A DNA stretch of 5,543 nucleotides from JBAZOY01 sp041648505 (GTDB lineage Bacteria; Desulfobacterota; Syntrophia; Syntrophales; CG2-30-49-12): the NCBI GenBank assembly GCA_041648505.1, contig JBAZOY010000116.1, forward strand, positions 1-5,543, written 5' to 3'. The notes beneath the pieces are model-generated. The model searched no databases. It was not told the DNA's origin and saw only the letters and a list, made by a program, of their open reading frames with translations. This document shows positions 1 through 5,442 of this stretch, piece by piece (position 1 is the stretch's first letter; each line of letters starts with the position of its first letter). The translations under genes were made by a program, and so were the position numbers.

Positions 1-1624
1 CTGTAATCTTTGATATTTTGTAACCGTTATAGCTGTATTGGACTTTGTTGCCGTTCTGGTCAATCACTGTGCGCAGGAGGCCGTTAACAGCAAACTGCCA
101 TGTCACATAAGATGCCGGATGCTCCAGCTTATATGTCCCGTCGGCCTGTTTGTACAGTCTAAACCTGATTCCGGCGGGTGTTTTGTAGCTGCCGTTGGCA
201 TCGGCAATAAATTCAAAAATCTTGCCGGTCTCATTGGAATAGAGCACTGTCCCGTTTAATTTCGGGGTCAGGTAAGGGATTCCAGGATGCCAGCCTGCAC
301 CCAGTTCACCTTTGTTACTCTGCATACTGTTATAATACCTGGAAACCGCCAGGGGAACGGGATTATTGGATAAAGTCAGGTCATTGCCCTGTAGTAGAAG
401 GTTTCCGTTATAATTAACTATTCCGGATTGTTGAGCGTTTAGCCCATAGTTGTTTACTGCCTGAAAAGGGCTGACCCCTATGCTGGGGACAGCATTTTGA
501 ACCTCAACCAGAACTTGGTCTTCCGCGCTATTCCCCATACTATTTATTCCCTGGACATTTATCAGGTAAGTGCCGTCAATAACACCGGTACTGTCCCACA
601 GCCAAGTATTTTCTGCCTGTGTTACCGTATCTTGAAAAACAACCGTACCGGTTGCATTGTCGGAAATAGTCAACGATAAACTGTCTGTATTGATGCCCTT
701 TGCTGAAACAGGAACAATTCCGTTGACTGAGGTCATATTTTGCGGTTCTGTTATTTTTATTTCCGGGATTTTTAGATTGACAGCAGTCACACGTATATAG
801 TCTACAGTGAAATCCGTCCATTGAGCTGCCACCCAGGAAGCGAATACAGGATTTCCAATCGTTATTGTGTTAGGTCTCAAGCTACTGGTCGTGGGTTCGA
901 CCTTCAATATACCATCGATATACAGAGAATATTTACCGTCGATATATTCCAATTTATAGTCATGGAAGGATAAGGAGTCAGATACAGATACCCAATTGTT
1001 TATAGTATTTACCCTAAGACTGCTCGCGGAATCCGCCCAGATATCAAAAATGCCCCCACCTGCCGGAGGATTATATCCTTCCGGGTCTGAATAAATAGCT
1101 TGCAAACCATCCCCATGTGGCGAAATTGTATCATACTTCATCCTAACTTCAAGAATAAAATCACCTGTATCCGGAAAAGGAGAGGTTCTGCTAGGCGGTC
1201 CGCTCCATATGTAAGGGAATGCTCGCCCCCGGCCTGCGCTAAAACTGGCTTCTCCACCATTAACAGTAATAGAACCATATGGAGGCAATTGTATTAAATC
1301 ATCATCAACTTCACTGCTAATATCTACCCATCCACCTGTCCTAAGAGCCCGTTCACCTGCTGTAGCAATGTCAATATTCCACTTTGTCGAATCAATTGAA
1401 GTGCCGTCAAAACCTTCTTCAAAGAAAGTTTTAGTAGCTTTTGGCAATGTTGTTTGTGGGATAGCGGCAAAAGCCTGTGGAATATATACCATATTGGTGG
1501 TAGATACAATAAAGGCAGTTAAAATAATTACTGCAATGACCTTGTTATATGTCCCCCTTTCTTTTTTCTTACGGAATGTACGGAATGATTGTAGGTAGTT
1601 ACTTAAGACCTCTAAAAATTCCAT
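1..1624 (-). CDS. Secreted RHS/YD-repeat protein with ConA-like lectin domain, N-terminal part (runs off left edge)
   Basis: The minus strand is open from an ATG at 1624 to the window edge: 541 codons with no stop, so the C-terminus is missing. Residues 1-29 are a long basic n-region (KKKERG), followed by a hydrophobic stretch (about 29-49) and a likely signal peptidase site after Ala-Phe-Ala at residue 53, which predicts export. Residues about 66-285 (FFEEGFDGTSIDSTKW, then DYKLEYIDGKYSLYIDG) resemble a concanavalin A-like/LamG-type carbohydrate-binding fold. Residues about 286-377 look like an Ig-like beta domain. From about 405 on (LTLSNNPVPLAVSRYYNS, GAGWHPGIPYLT, and VIDQNGNKVQYSYNG near the edge) it matches the start of RHS/YD-repeat proteins. 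Such proteins are large surface or secreted polymorphic shells, sometimes with a C-terminal toxin; whether a toxin is present here cannot be seen. Its leader carries c-di-GMP riboswitch pieces, so it was probably controlled by c-di-GMP. The start is supported by an AGGAGG site 7 nt upstream. Confidence 0.88.
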   Translation of the reverse strand, partial: MEFLEVLSNYLQSFRTFRKKKERGTYNKVIAVIILTAFIVSTTNMVYIPQAFAAIPQTTLPKATKTFFEEGFDGTSIDSTKWNIDIATAGERALRTGGWVDISSEVDDDLIQLPPYGSITVNGGEASFSAGRGRAFPYIWSGPPSRTSPFPDTGDFILEVRMKYDTISPHGDGLQAIYSDPEGYNPPAGGGIFDIWADSASSLRVNTINNWVSVSDSLSFHDYKLEYIDGKYSLYIDGILKVEPTTSSLRPNTITIGNPVFASWVAAQWTDFTVDYIRVTAVNLKIPEIKITEPQNMTSVNGIVPVSAKGINTDSLSLTISDNATGTVVFQDTVTQAENTWLWDSTGVIDGTYLINVQGINSMGNSAEDQVLVEVQNAVPSIGVSPFQAVNNYGLNAQQSGIVNYNGNLLLQGNDLTLSNNPVPLAVSRYYNSMQSNKGELGAGWHPGIPYLTPKLNGTVLYSNETGKIFEFIADANGSYKTPAGIRFRLYKQADGTYKLEHPASYVTWQFAVNGLLRTVIDQNGNKVQYSYNGYKISKIT

Positions 1625-1631
1625 TTCTAAA

Positions 1632-1637
1632 CCTCCT
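1632..1637 (-). promoter_or_regulatory. Ribosome binding site of the RHS gene
   Basis: On the minus strand AGGAGG lies 7 nt before the ATG at 1624-1622, a near-perfect Shine-Dalgarno at standard spacing. It fixes the start of the otherwise open-ended minus-strand reading frame. Confidence 0.85.
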
Positions 1638-1652
1638 CATAATTTAGAAAAT

Positions 1653-1685
1653 AAAAAAACACCTGTCCGGCTTTCAGGATAGGTG
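1653..1685 (-). terminator. Intrinsic terminator, expression platform of the riboswitch
   Basis: On the minus strand CACCTATCC (1685-1677) pairs with GGACAGGTG (1668-1660). There is one A-C mismatch and an 8-nt loop, followed by seven T (1659-1653). It lies between the aptamer and the RHS ribosome binding site, the usual place for the terminator of a transcriptional riboswitch. The 5' strand of its stem can alternatively pair with an upstream segment at 1703-1713. Confidence 0.85.
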
Positions 1686-1713
1686 CATGTTACAAAATTG
1701 ATCACCTCCATCC
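1677..1713 (-). promoter_or_regulatory. Antiterminator hairpin competing with the terminator
   Basis: On the minus strand GGATGGAGGTG (1713-1703) is complementary to CACCTATCC (1685-1677): GGAT pairs with ATCC and AGGTG with CACCT, leaving a GG bulge. CACCTATCC is also the 5' strand of the terminator, so the two hairpins are mutually exclusive. The upstream strand directly abuts the 3' end of the aptamer, so aptamer folding could control access to it. If the ligand-bound aptamer captures the GGAT segment the terminator would form (OFF with c-di-GMP); that direction is inference. Confidence 0.7.
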
Positions 1714-1783
1714 TTCGGCAGCCCGGCTGTCATGACAGGGGTGGCCCCTGTGTTAGACCCGTAACTTTGCGCCCCCGCCTTTC
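1714..1783 (-). promoter_or_regulatory. c-di-GMP-I (GEMM-I) riboswitch aptamer, 3' part, cut off in the P2 loop
   Basis: On the minus strand, in order: the GAAA loop (1783-1780), the P2 3' strand GGCGGG (1779-1774), the conserved GCGCAAAG (1772-1765), then ACGGGTCTAA (about 1762-1753). Next come a perfect P3 apical hairpin ACAGGGG/CCCCTGT (1751-1735) and AGCCGGGCTGCC (1728-1717). These blocks, in this order, are the recognisable 3' portion of the GEMM-I aptamer that binds cyclic di-GMP. Upstream of GAAA the expected GATAAAGGC...CCC strand is absent and transposon sequence begins. The missing strand lies at 5449-5466, at the far end of the element. Family assignment is from remembered consensus; the pairing was checked by hand. 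Confidence 0.9.
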
Positions 1784-1789
1784 GTTATC
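1779..1789 (+). repeat. Left transposon end: TTTC core plus GTTATC arm
   Basis: CTTTC (1779-1783) is followed by GTTATC (1784-1789), the inverted complement of GATAAC at the right end. To the left the sequence is riboswitch P2 (CCCGCC); to the right it is element DNA. Inverted arms around a short core are the usual layout of a tyrosine recombinase crossover site. Confidence 0.8.
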
Positions 1790-1794
1790 TATAG

Positions 1795-1800
1795 TATAAT
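1795..1800 (+). promoter_or_regulatory. Perfect -10 box at the left end, lacking a -35 when integrated
   Basis: TATAAT is a 6/6 match to the SigA -10 and points toward tnpA. In the integrated state the position 17 bp upstream (1772-1777) is CCCCCG from the riboswitch, so no -35 is present. In a circularised element the right end would supply TTGATA with exactly 17 bp of spacing: six bases from 5443-5448 plus eleven from 1784-1794. Confidence 0.72.
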
Positions 1801-1847
1801 AAAAGACAGGTTACAACGTATTTTACGTTAGTTAACCTGCCTTTTTT
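1801..1847 (+). terminator. Hairpin with T-tract just after the left-end -10 box
   Basis: CAGGTTA (1807-1813) pairs with TAACCTG (1833-1839), and inside it AACGTA (1815-1820) pairs with TACGTT (1824-1829). The base extends as AAAAG/CTTTT with one mismatch, and six T follow (1842-1847). It could act as an intrinsic terminator on the plus strand and, more weakly, on the minus strand. It would insulate tnpA from outside transcription, or attenuate a transcript begun at the junction promoter near 1807. The inner part also contains the subterminal repeat, so it may partly be a recombinase binding site. Confidence 0.6.
1821..1833 (+). repeat. Left subterminal repeat TTACGTTAGTT
   Basis: TTACGTTAGTT (1823-1833) is an 11-bp perfect inverted copy of AACTAACGTAA at 5370-5380. 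TTTTACGTTA (1821-1830) is a 10-bp inverted copy of TAACGTAAAA at 5393-5402. It lies about 39 bp inside the left end; the right-end copies lie about 44 and 64 bp inside. Matched inward-facing copies suggest accessory binding sites for TnpA, TnpB or TnpC. Confidence 0.6.
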
Positions 1848-1857
1848 CTTTCGTTAT
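1848..1857 (+). repeat. Second copy of the left-end sequence CTTTCGTTAT
   Basis: The 10-bp string at the left boundary (1779-1788) recurs exactly at 1848-1857, 69 bp inside the element, directly after the T-tract of the hairpin. It may be a second recombinase half-site or the trace of an earlier end. Its role is not known. Confidence 0.5.
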
Positions 1858-1882
1858 AGTCATGATAACCGGGGTAGAAAAC

Positions 1883-1899
1883 GAACGTAACTGACGTTC
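1883..1899 (+). repeat. Short inverted repeat upstream of tnpA
   Basis: GAACGT (1883-1888) and ACGTTC (1894-1899) form an inverted repeat around a 5-bp spacer and share the ACGT core of the subterminal repeats. It lies about 30 bp before the tnpA Shine-Dalgarno, so it could be an operator or a recombinase site. No other promoter element is convincing between 1848 and 1924. Confidence 0.4.
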
Positions 1900-1924
1900 A
1901 TGACGATAGAAAAGTGGCATCTTT

Positions 1925-3046
1925 TTGGAGGTGATATTAACGAGAGTAGAAAGAATTGACGTTAAGGGAGTTTATCATTATGTAGTTGTTGATGAAGATG
2001 GCCGTTTGGTAGTGCCGGTGGCCAAGTTTCTCCGATATCTCTACCAAATTGGCCGGTCGCCAAATACACTTAAATCATACAGTTACCATCTTAAATCATA
2101 CTTTGAATTTCTTCAGCAGAAAGATAAACAGTTTGATTCTGTGGGTTTAGATGATTTGGCTGAATTTGTAGGTTGGCTTCGCAATCCTGCACGGTCATTA
2201 AAAGTAGTTCCCCTGGGATGCCAAACGGCGGCCCGGAGAGAGGTAACAGTAAATACCATGCTGACCTGTGTAACAGCCTTTTACGACTATCTATGGCAAC
2301 ATGGAGAATACGAGGGTAAACTTCCCGAAAAACTCCGGCGAATGGTTTCGGTATCCCACCGCTCTTTTAAATCTTTCCTCCACCATATTAGCGAGGGTAA
2401 GCCAATAGCCAAACACATTCTCAAACTAAGGATACCCCGTAGGCCTGTTCGTACTTTGGCCAAAGAAAGTGTTGATAGTTTGATGGCTGCTTGTCGAAAC
2501 AATCGGGATTATCTATTGCTATGGGTGCTTTATGAGGGCGGCCTGCGAATTGGAGAGGCACTCGGACTATGGTTGGAAGACATTGACCTGGTAAACTGTT
2601 GTCTTTGGGTACGGGCTCGGGATAGTCTCGCAAACGGTGCCAGGGCAAAAACCGGTGACAGAAAAATTTATATTTCACAGGAACTGATTAATTGTTTTCA
2701 AGAGTACATCTGCCGGGTGCACACCGATGATGTCAAAACAAACCATGTCTTTGTAAAACTCCAAGGTCTACAGCGTGGCCAACCGATGGCTTATCAAGAT
2801 GTAGCTGATCTATTCCGGCGACTACGTAAGAAGACTGGTTCTAATGCTACGCCTCACATGCTGCGGCATACCTGTGCCACTGAACTCCATCGCCACGGAT
2901 GGGATGCCTGTCTGATCCGACAGCGCCTTGGCCATGCCCACGTACAGACCACTATCCAGATGTATATACACCCCGGCGATGAAGACTTACGCCAGGCCTG
3001 GAACGAGTTCCAGAAACAAAAAGACCTTAAAGGAGTGCAACGATGA
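1925..3046 (+). CDS. tnpA: Tn554-type transposase A, tyrosine recombinase
   Basis: This 373-residue tyrosine recombinase is slightly longer than Tn554 TnpA (about 361). It should cut and rejoin DNA at the element ends and target through a covalent 3'-phosphotyrosine. Residues about 30-165 form a SAM-like core-binding domain (RSPNTLKSYSYHLKSYFEFL). The catalytic domain follows, with R208 (GLRIGE), K242 (AKTGDRK), H311-x-x-R314 (HMLRH), H337 (LGHAHVQTT) and nucleophile Y347 (QMY), so all the expected active-site residues are present. Its stop overlaps the tnpB start as ATGA, which suggests translational coupling. The N-terminus is uncertain: the open frame begins at TTG 1925, but the Shine-Dalgarno points to ACG 1940, giving a protein five residues shorter. 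Numbering here is from the TTG. In the integrated form no full promoter is visible upstream. Confidence 0.93.
   Translation: MEVILTRVERIDVKGVYHYVVVDEDGRLVVPVAKFLRYLYQIGRSPNTLKSYSYHLKSYFEFLQQKDKQFDSVGLDDLAEFVGWLRNPARSLKVVPLGCQTAARREVTVNTMLTCVTAFYDYLWQHGEYEGKLPEKLRRMVSVSHRSFKSFLHHISEGKPIAKHILKLRIPRRPVRTLAKESVDSLMAACRNNRDYLLLWVLYEGGLRIGEALGLWLEDIDLVNCCLWVRARDSLANGARAKTGDRKIYISQELINCFQEYICRVHTDDVKTNHVFVKLQGLQRGQPMAYQDVADLFRRLRKKTGSNATPHMLRHTCATELHRHGWDACLIRQRLGHAHVQTTIQMYIHPGDEDLRQAWNEFQKQKDLKGVQR
1927..1942 (+). promoter_or_regulatory. tnpA ribosome binding site followed by ACG where a start codon is expected
   Basis: GGAGGTGAT (1927-1935) is a strong Shine-Dalgarno. At ideal spacing (8 nt after GGAGG) the in-frame codon is ACG (1940-1942), followed by Arg-Val-Glu-Arg-Ile. 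A single C-to-T change would make ATG. The usable in-frame starts TTG 1925 and GTG 1931 overlap the Shine-Dalgarno itself and have no good site upstream. Confidence 0.55.
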
Positions 3047-4998
3047 AGTTTCATGAACAACACTTATTAAATCAGGGGAGTTCACAGAAAAAGCTAATGC
3101 AATTGACCGGCTATTGGGCAGATGATATTTGGGATATTCATTCTTGCCCACTATTAAAAAGTCCCTGGCGTTATTCACATCGCTATGTGCGCTTCGACAG
3201 TCTGGCTAATGTTCAAGTGCGCCAAGAGGTCAAAGACCTCTTTTCTCAGAAACTCCTGGCAGATGATTGGCGTTTGTCCACTGTGTGGATAGGCTATGGC
3301 AGGCATTTAAAAAATCTGGGTCAATTCCTGGACAGAGAATACCCCTACATCCGTTCATCAAGCGAGTTACCCGTTGAAGAAGGATTAATGCGCTGGCGAA
3401 CATTTCGTGCTCAACTCGGTTTACGTTCTGACCAGAGAGCCGATTCCTTGTGGCAACACCTTTGCCAAATTGGACATGAAGACCTCCGGGATGAGTACCA
3501 AAAAGACTGCTGGGATGTTCGGCGTTTGGGAATAGAGTTTAACCGTAGTAAAACTAATTATCAACTTCGTTTTTGTGATATTCCACAGGATAAATTTCGT
3601 GTTCTGGTTAAGCGCTTTGCTAAAATTCAATTAAGTCGCAATTCATTTAGTTATGTACAAGCCATAGTAGGAAAGCTCACCTATTTTTTTCGATATATCC
3701 ATGAGTCTTATCCAAACTGGCATGATCTCAAAAGCTTGAGTAGAGTGGACATTGAAAATTTTTTATCGTGGTTGTGGGCCACCCCCATGGGCGGTGTCCT
3801 AGGGCATAAAAAAAACCCCTCAACTGCATATCACGTGGTCCAAACGCTGAAAATATTAAGGCGGTTTATCGAATACATTCAGTTAGCTGATTGGTCTGAG
3901 GCCCCGGTAGTTCCTGTGCGCCGGTTAATCTTGCCTGAAGACTTTCCACGTAAGCCCAGGCACTCTCCCGACCAAGTACGATATATTCCTGAAACAGTCC
4001 TGAATCAGCTACATAACCATATAGATAAGTTACCGAAGAATTTAATTGCTCTGGTAATTGTTTTGGAGGCAACCGGTTTCCGGATTTCAGATGTATGCAG
4101 TTTAAAGCTTGACTGTTTAAAAAAGGATTCCGGGGGATTTTGGATTGTGGGAGGCCAACGCAAAGTCAAGATTGAGCGACACAAAGTTCCGGTGTCAGCA
4201 GAAGTTGCTGCCGTTGTGCAAACACAGATTGAGCATATGAAGACATTGAGCACACCTGAAAACAATCCTGAGAAATTTCTTTTTACCCGTCTGCGCGGTA
4301 ATCGCAGGGGCTGGCCGATGCGCCAAAAGAATGTTTCGGAAGCTTTAAACAGACTTGCCCGTCGATGTTCCATCATTGATGACACAGGCCAAATATTTCA
4401 CTTCAACAACCACGCTTTTCGTCATAGCAAAGGTGTGGAGCTTATTAACAACGGAATGAATTTGGTACATGTACAGCAATGGCTGGCCCATGTCTCACCT
4501 GAAATGACGTTAACTTATGCCAGAATTCTTGATACCACCATGCGAGAGGCATGGGAAAAGACATTGACCAATGGAGTATTAAAGATTAATGACGATGGCG
4601 CTCCTCTTAGAATTAACATGCAAACCATGGCCGAAGAAAACGGAATCCAATGGGAGTGGGTACGGCATAACCTGGATGCCGTTAGGTTGCCCAACGGTTA
4701 TTGCTTTGTAAACAAAAAGATGGGCTGTCCTGTTCAAGATAAATGTTTAAACTGTTCCAGCTTCTGTACAACTCCGGAATTCCTACCTGTGTTTCAAAGC
4801 CAAATTGATGATACCCGTGAATTAATTGTTCGGGGGCGCAAACAAGGTCTGGAACATTGGGTGGCAAAAAATGAGAAGATACTCAATCACCTTGAACAGA
4901 TTGCTACTACATTGCAAGCCGGAGTTATTCATCATACAGCAGGTAAACACTGCCGAGAATACACATTCGAAGAACGGAGAGAAACAAATGAATTTTAG
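3043..4998 (+). CDS. tnpB: Tn554-type transposase B, large tyrosine recombinase with Cys-rich tail
   Basis: This 651-residue protein is close in length to Tn554 TnpB (about 630). It is a second tyrosine recombinase that acts with TnpA in strand exchange and is unrelated to the RNA-guided TnpB of IS200/IS605. Residues about 1-180 are an N-terminal extension. A SAM-like DNA-binding region lies at about 180-285 (SRVDIENFLSWLWATP). The catalytic domain has R347 (GFRISD), a lysine in the GGQRKVKIERHK beta-hairpin (K374 or K376), H457-x-x-R460 (NHAFRHSKG), H483 (WLAHVSPEM) and Y492. The C-terminal part has Cys 554, 562, 568, 571 and 575 and later H630, H631 and C637, which look like a zinc-binding knuckle. 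The ATG overlaps the tnpA stop by 4 nt, with AAGGAG 7 nt upstream. The 3' end overlaps tnpC by 11 nt. Confidence 0.94.
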   Translation: MKFHEQHLLNQGSSQKKLMQLTGYWADDIWDIHSCPLLKSPWRYSHRYVRFDSLANVQVRQEVKDLFSQKLLADDWRLSTVWIGYGRHLKNLGQFLDREYPYIRSSSELPVEEGLMRWRTFRAQLGLRSDQRADSLWQHLCQIGHEDLRDEYQKDCWDVRRLGIEFNRSKTNYQLRFCDIPQDKFRVLVKRFAKIQLSRNSFSYVQAIVGKLTYFFRYIHESYPNWHDLKSLSRVDIENFLSWLWATPMGGVLGHKKNPSTAYHVVQTLKILRRFIEYIQLADWSEAPVVPVRRLILPEDFPRKPRHSPDQVRYIPETVLNQLHNHIDKLPKNLIALVIVLEATGFRISDVCSLKLDCLKKDSGGFWIVGGQRKVKIERHKVPVSAEVAAVVQTQIEHMKTLSTPENNPEKFLFTRLRGNRRGWPMRQKNVSEALNRLARRCSIIDDTGQIFHFNNHAFRHSKGVELINNGMNLVHVQQWLAHVSPEMTLTYARILDTTMREAWEKTLTNGVLKINDDGAPLRINMQTMAEENGIQWEWVRHNLDAVRLPNGYCFVNKKMGCPVQDKCLNCSSFCTTPEFLPVFQSQIDDTRELIVRGRKQGLEHWVAKNEKILNHLEQIATTLQAGVIHHTAGKHCREYTFEERRETNEF

Positions 4999-5380
4999 CA
5001 AACCGAATACACGAGGTTTAGAAGCATGGACTAAAGAAAAAGTAGTCCGAACCCGCCAACGGATTGATGAAGCTATTTCCAGACTGCTCAAAGAAGAAAA
5101 GCTAATTAATTTTCAAGCTGTAGCACAAGAAGCGCGTGTTGCCAAGGCAGTGCTGTATCGCTATACAGATATCCGTGAACGTATTGAATCGTTACGGACT
5201 CAGCAGTTGCAATCAGGTCAAAAACTACCCCCCTCTTCGACCAGAACACGTTCTGATGCAAGCAAAAATGTTCTAATCGAAGCACAAAAACAACGAATTA
5301 AGGTTCTTGAAACAGAAGTTAAGTCCCTGAGAGAAGAATTGCGCAAGGCTTACGCAGCACAATACGAACAACTAACGTAA
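4988..5380 (+). CDS. tnpC: Tn554-type TnpC accessory protein
   Basis: This 130-residue basic protein matches the size (about 125) and gene position of Tn554 TnpC, an accessory factor known to affect the frequency or orientation of transposition. Residues about 39-65 (NFQAVAQEARVAKAVLYRY) resemble a helix-turn-helix similar to TetR-type N-termini. Residues about 94-128 (QKQRIKVLETEVKSLREELR) form a heptad-rich coiled coil likely to dimerise. It probably binds the subterminal repeats; that is inference. The frame is open from 4826, but the ATG at 4988 is chosen because GGAGA lies 7 nt upstream and the family start resembles MNFSKPNTRG. The upstream part reads through tnpB in another frame. It overlaps tnpB by 11 nt. 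Its TAA stop lies inside the inner right subterminal repeat. Confidence 0.88.
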   Translation: MNFSKPNTRGLEAWTKEKVVRTRQRIDEAISRLLKEEKLINFQAVAQEARVAKAVLYRYTDIRERIESLRTQQLQSGQKLPPSSTRTRSDASKNVLIEAQKQRIKVLETEVKSLREELRKAYAAQYEQLT

Positions 5381-5402
5381 TATACATGGATATAACGTAA
5401 AA
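5370..5402 (+). repeat. Right subterminal repeats, two TAACGTAA copies 20 bp apart
   Basis: TAACGTAA occurs at 5373-5380 and 5393-5400, a direct repeat with a 20-bp period (about two helical turns). The inner copy extends to AACTAACGTAA and contains the tnpC stop; the outer one extends to TAACGTAAAA and runs into the terminator stem. Both are inverted relative to the left copy at 1821-1833, so all face inward from their ends. Confidence 0.65.
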
Positions 5403-5426
5403 CCCCAAATAAATTGGGGTTTTTTT
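5399..5426 (+). terminator. Intrinsic terminator of the tnpABC operon
   Basis: AAAACCCCAA (5399-5408) pairs perfectly with TTGGGGTTTT (5414-5423) around a 5-nt loop, followed by a T-run to 5426. On the minus strand the stem is followed by only four T, so it may weakly stop transcripts entering from the riboswitch promoter side. That would help silence the RHS gene. Confidence 0.88.
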
Positions 5427-5436
5427 AAAAAAACTC

Positions 5437-5442
5437 TTGATA
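5437..5442 (+). promoter_or_regulatory. Outward-facing -35 box at the right end (half of a junction promoter)
   Basis: TTGATA matches the SigA -35 consensus TTGACA at 5 of 6 bases and points out of the element. In the integrated copy the bases 17 bp downstream (5460-5465) are chromosomal and do not form a -10. Joined to the left end it pairs with TATAAT at 1795-1800. Confidence 0.65.

Noticed and set aside
38..1598. Short plus-strand open frames and small minus-strand frames at 576-821 and 1324-1509
   Set aside because: All are shadows of the continuous RHS reading frame on the minus strand, which is open across the whole region.
1714..1783. Reading the left aptamer portion as a decayed or P2-less riboswitch variant
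   Set aside because: The missing strand is present at 5449-5466 in the right orientation and pairs with it fully, so it is split rather than decayed.
1791..1825. Strong outward minus-strand promoter from the left transposon end
   Set aside because: TATACT is a fair -10, but TTGTAA is only 12 bp away and no hexamer at 16-18 bp resembles a -35.
4005..4385. 126-codon minus-strand open frame
   Set aside because: It lies wholly inside the tnpB catalytic region on the opposite strand, has no ribosome binding site and shows no recognisable protein features.
4826..4987. Upstream extension of tnpC to the ATG at 4826
   Set aside because: The 54 extra residues come from the body of tnpB in another frame, have no ribosome binding site and do not resemble the family; ATG 4988 has GGAGA at 7 nt.
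3043..4998. Calling TnpB an RNA-guided nuclease (IS200/IS605 type) and searching for an omega RNA
   Set aside because: The protein has the R-K-HxxR-H-Y set of a tyrosine recombinase and no RuvC or zinc-ribbon nuclease pattern; only the name is shared.
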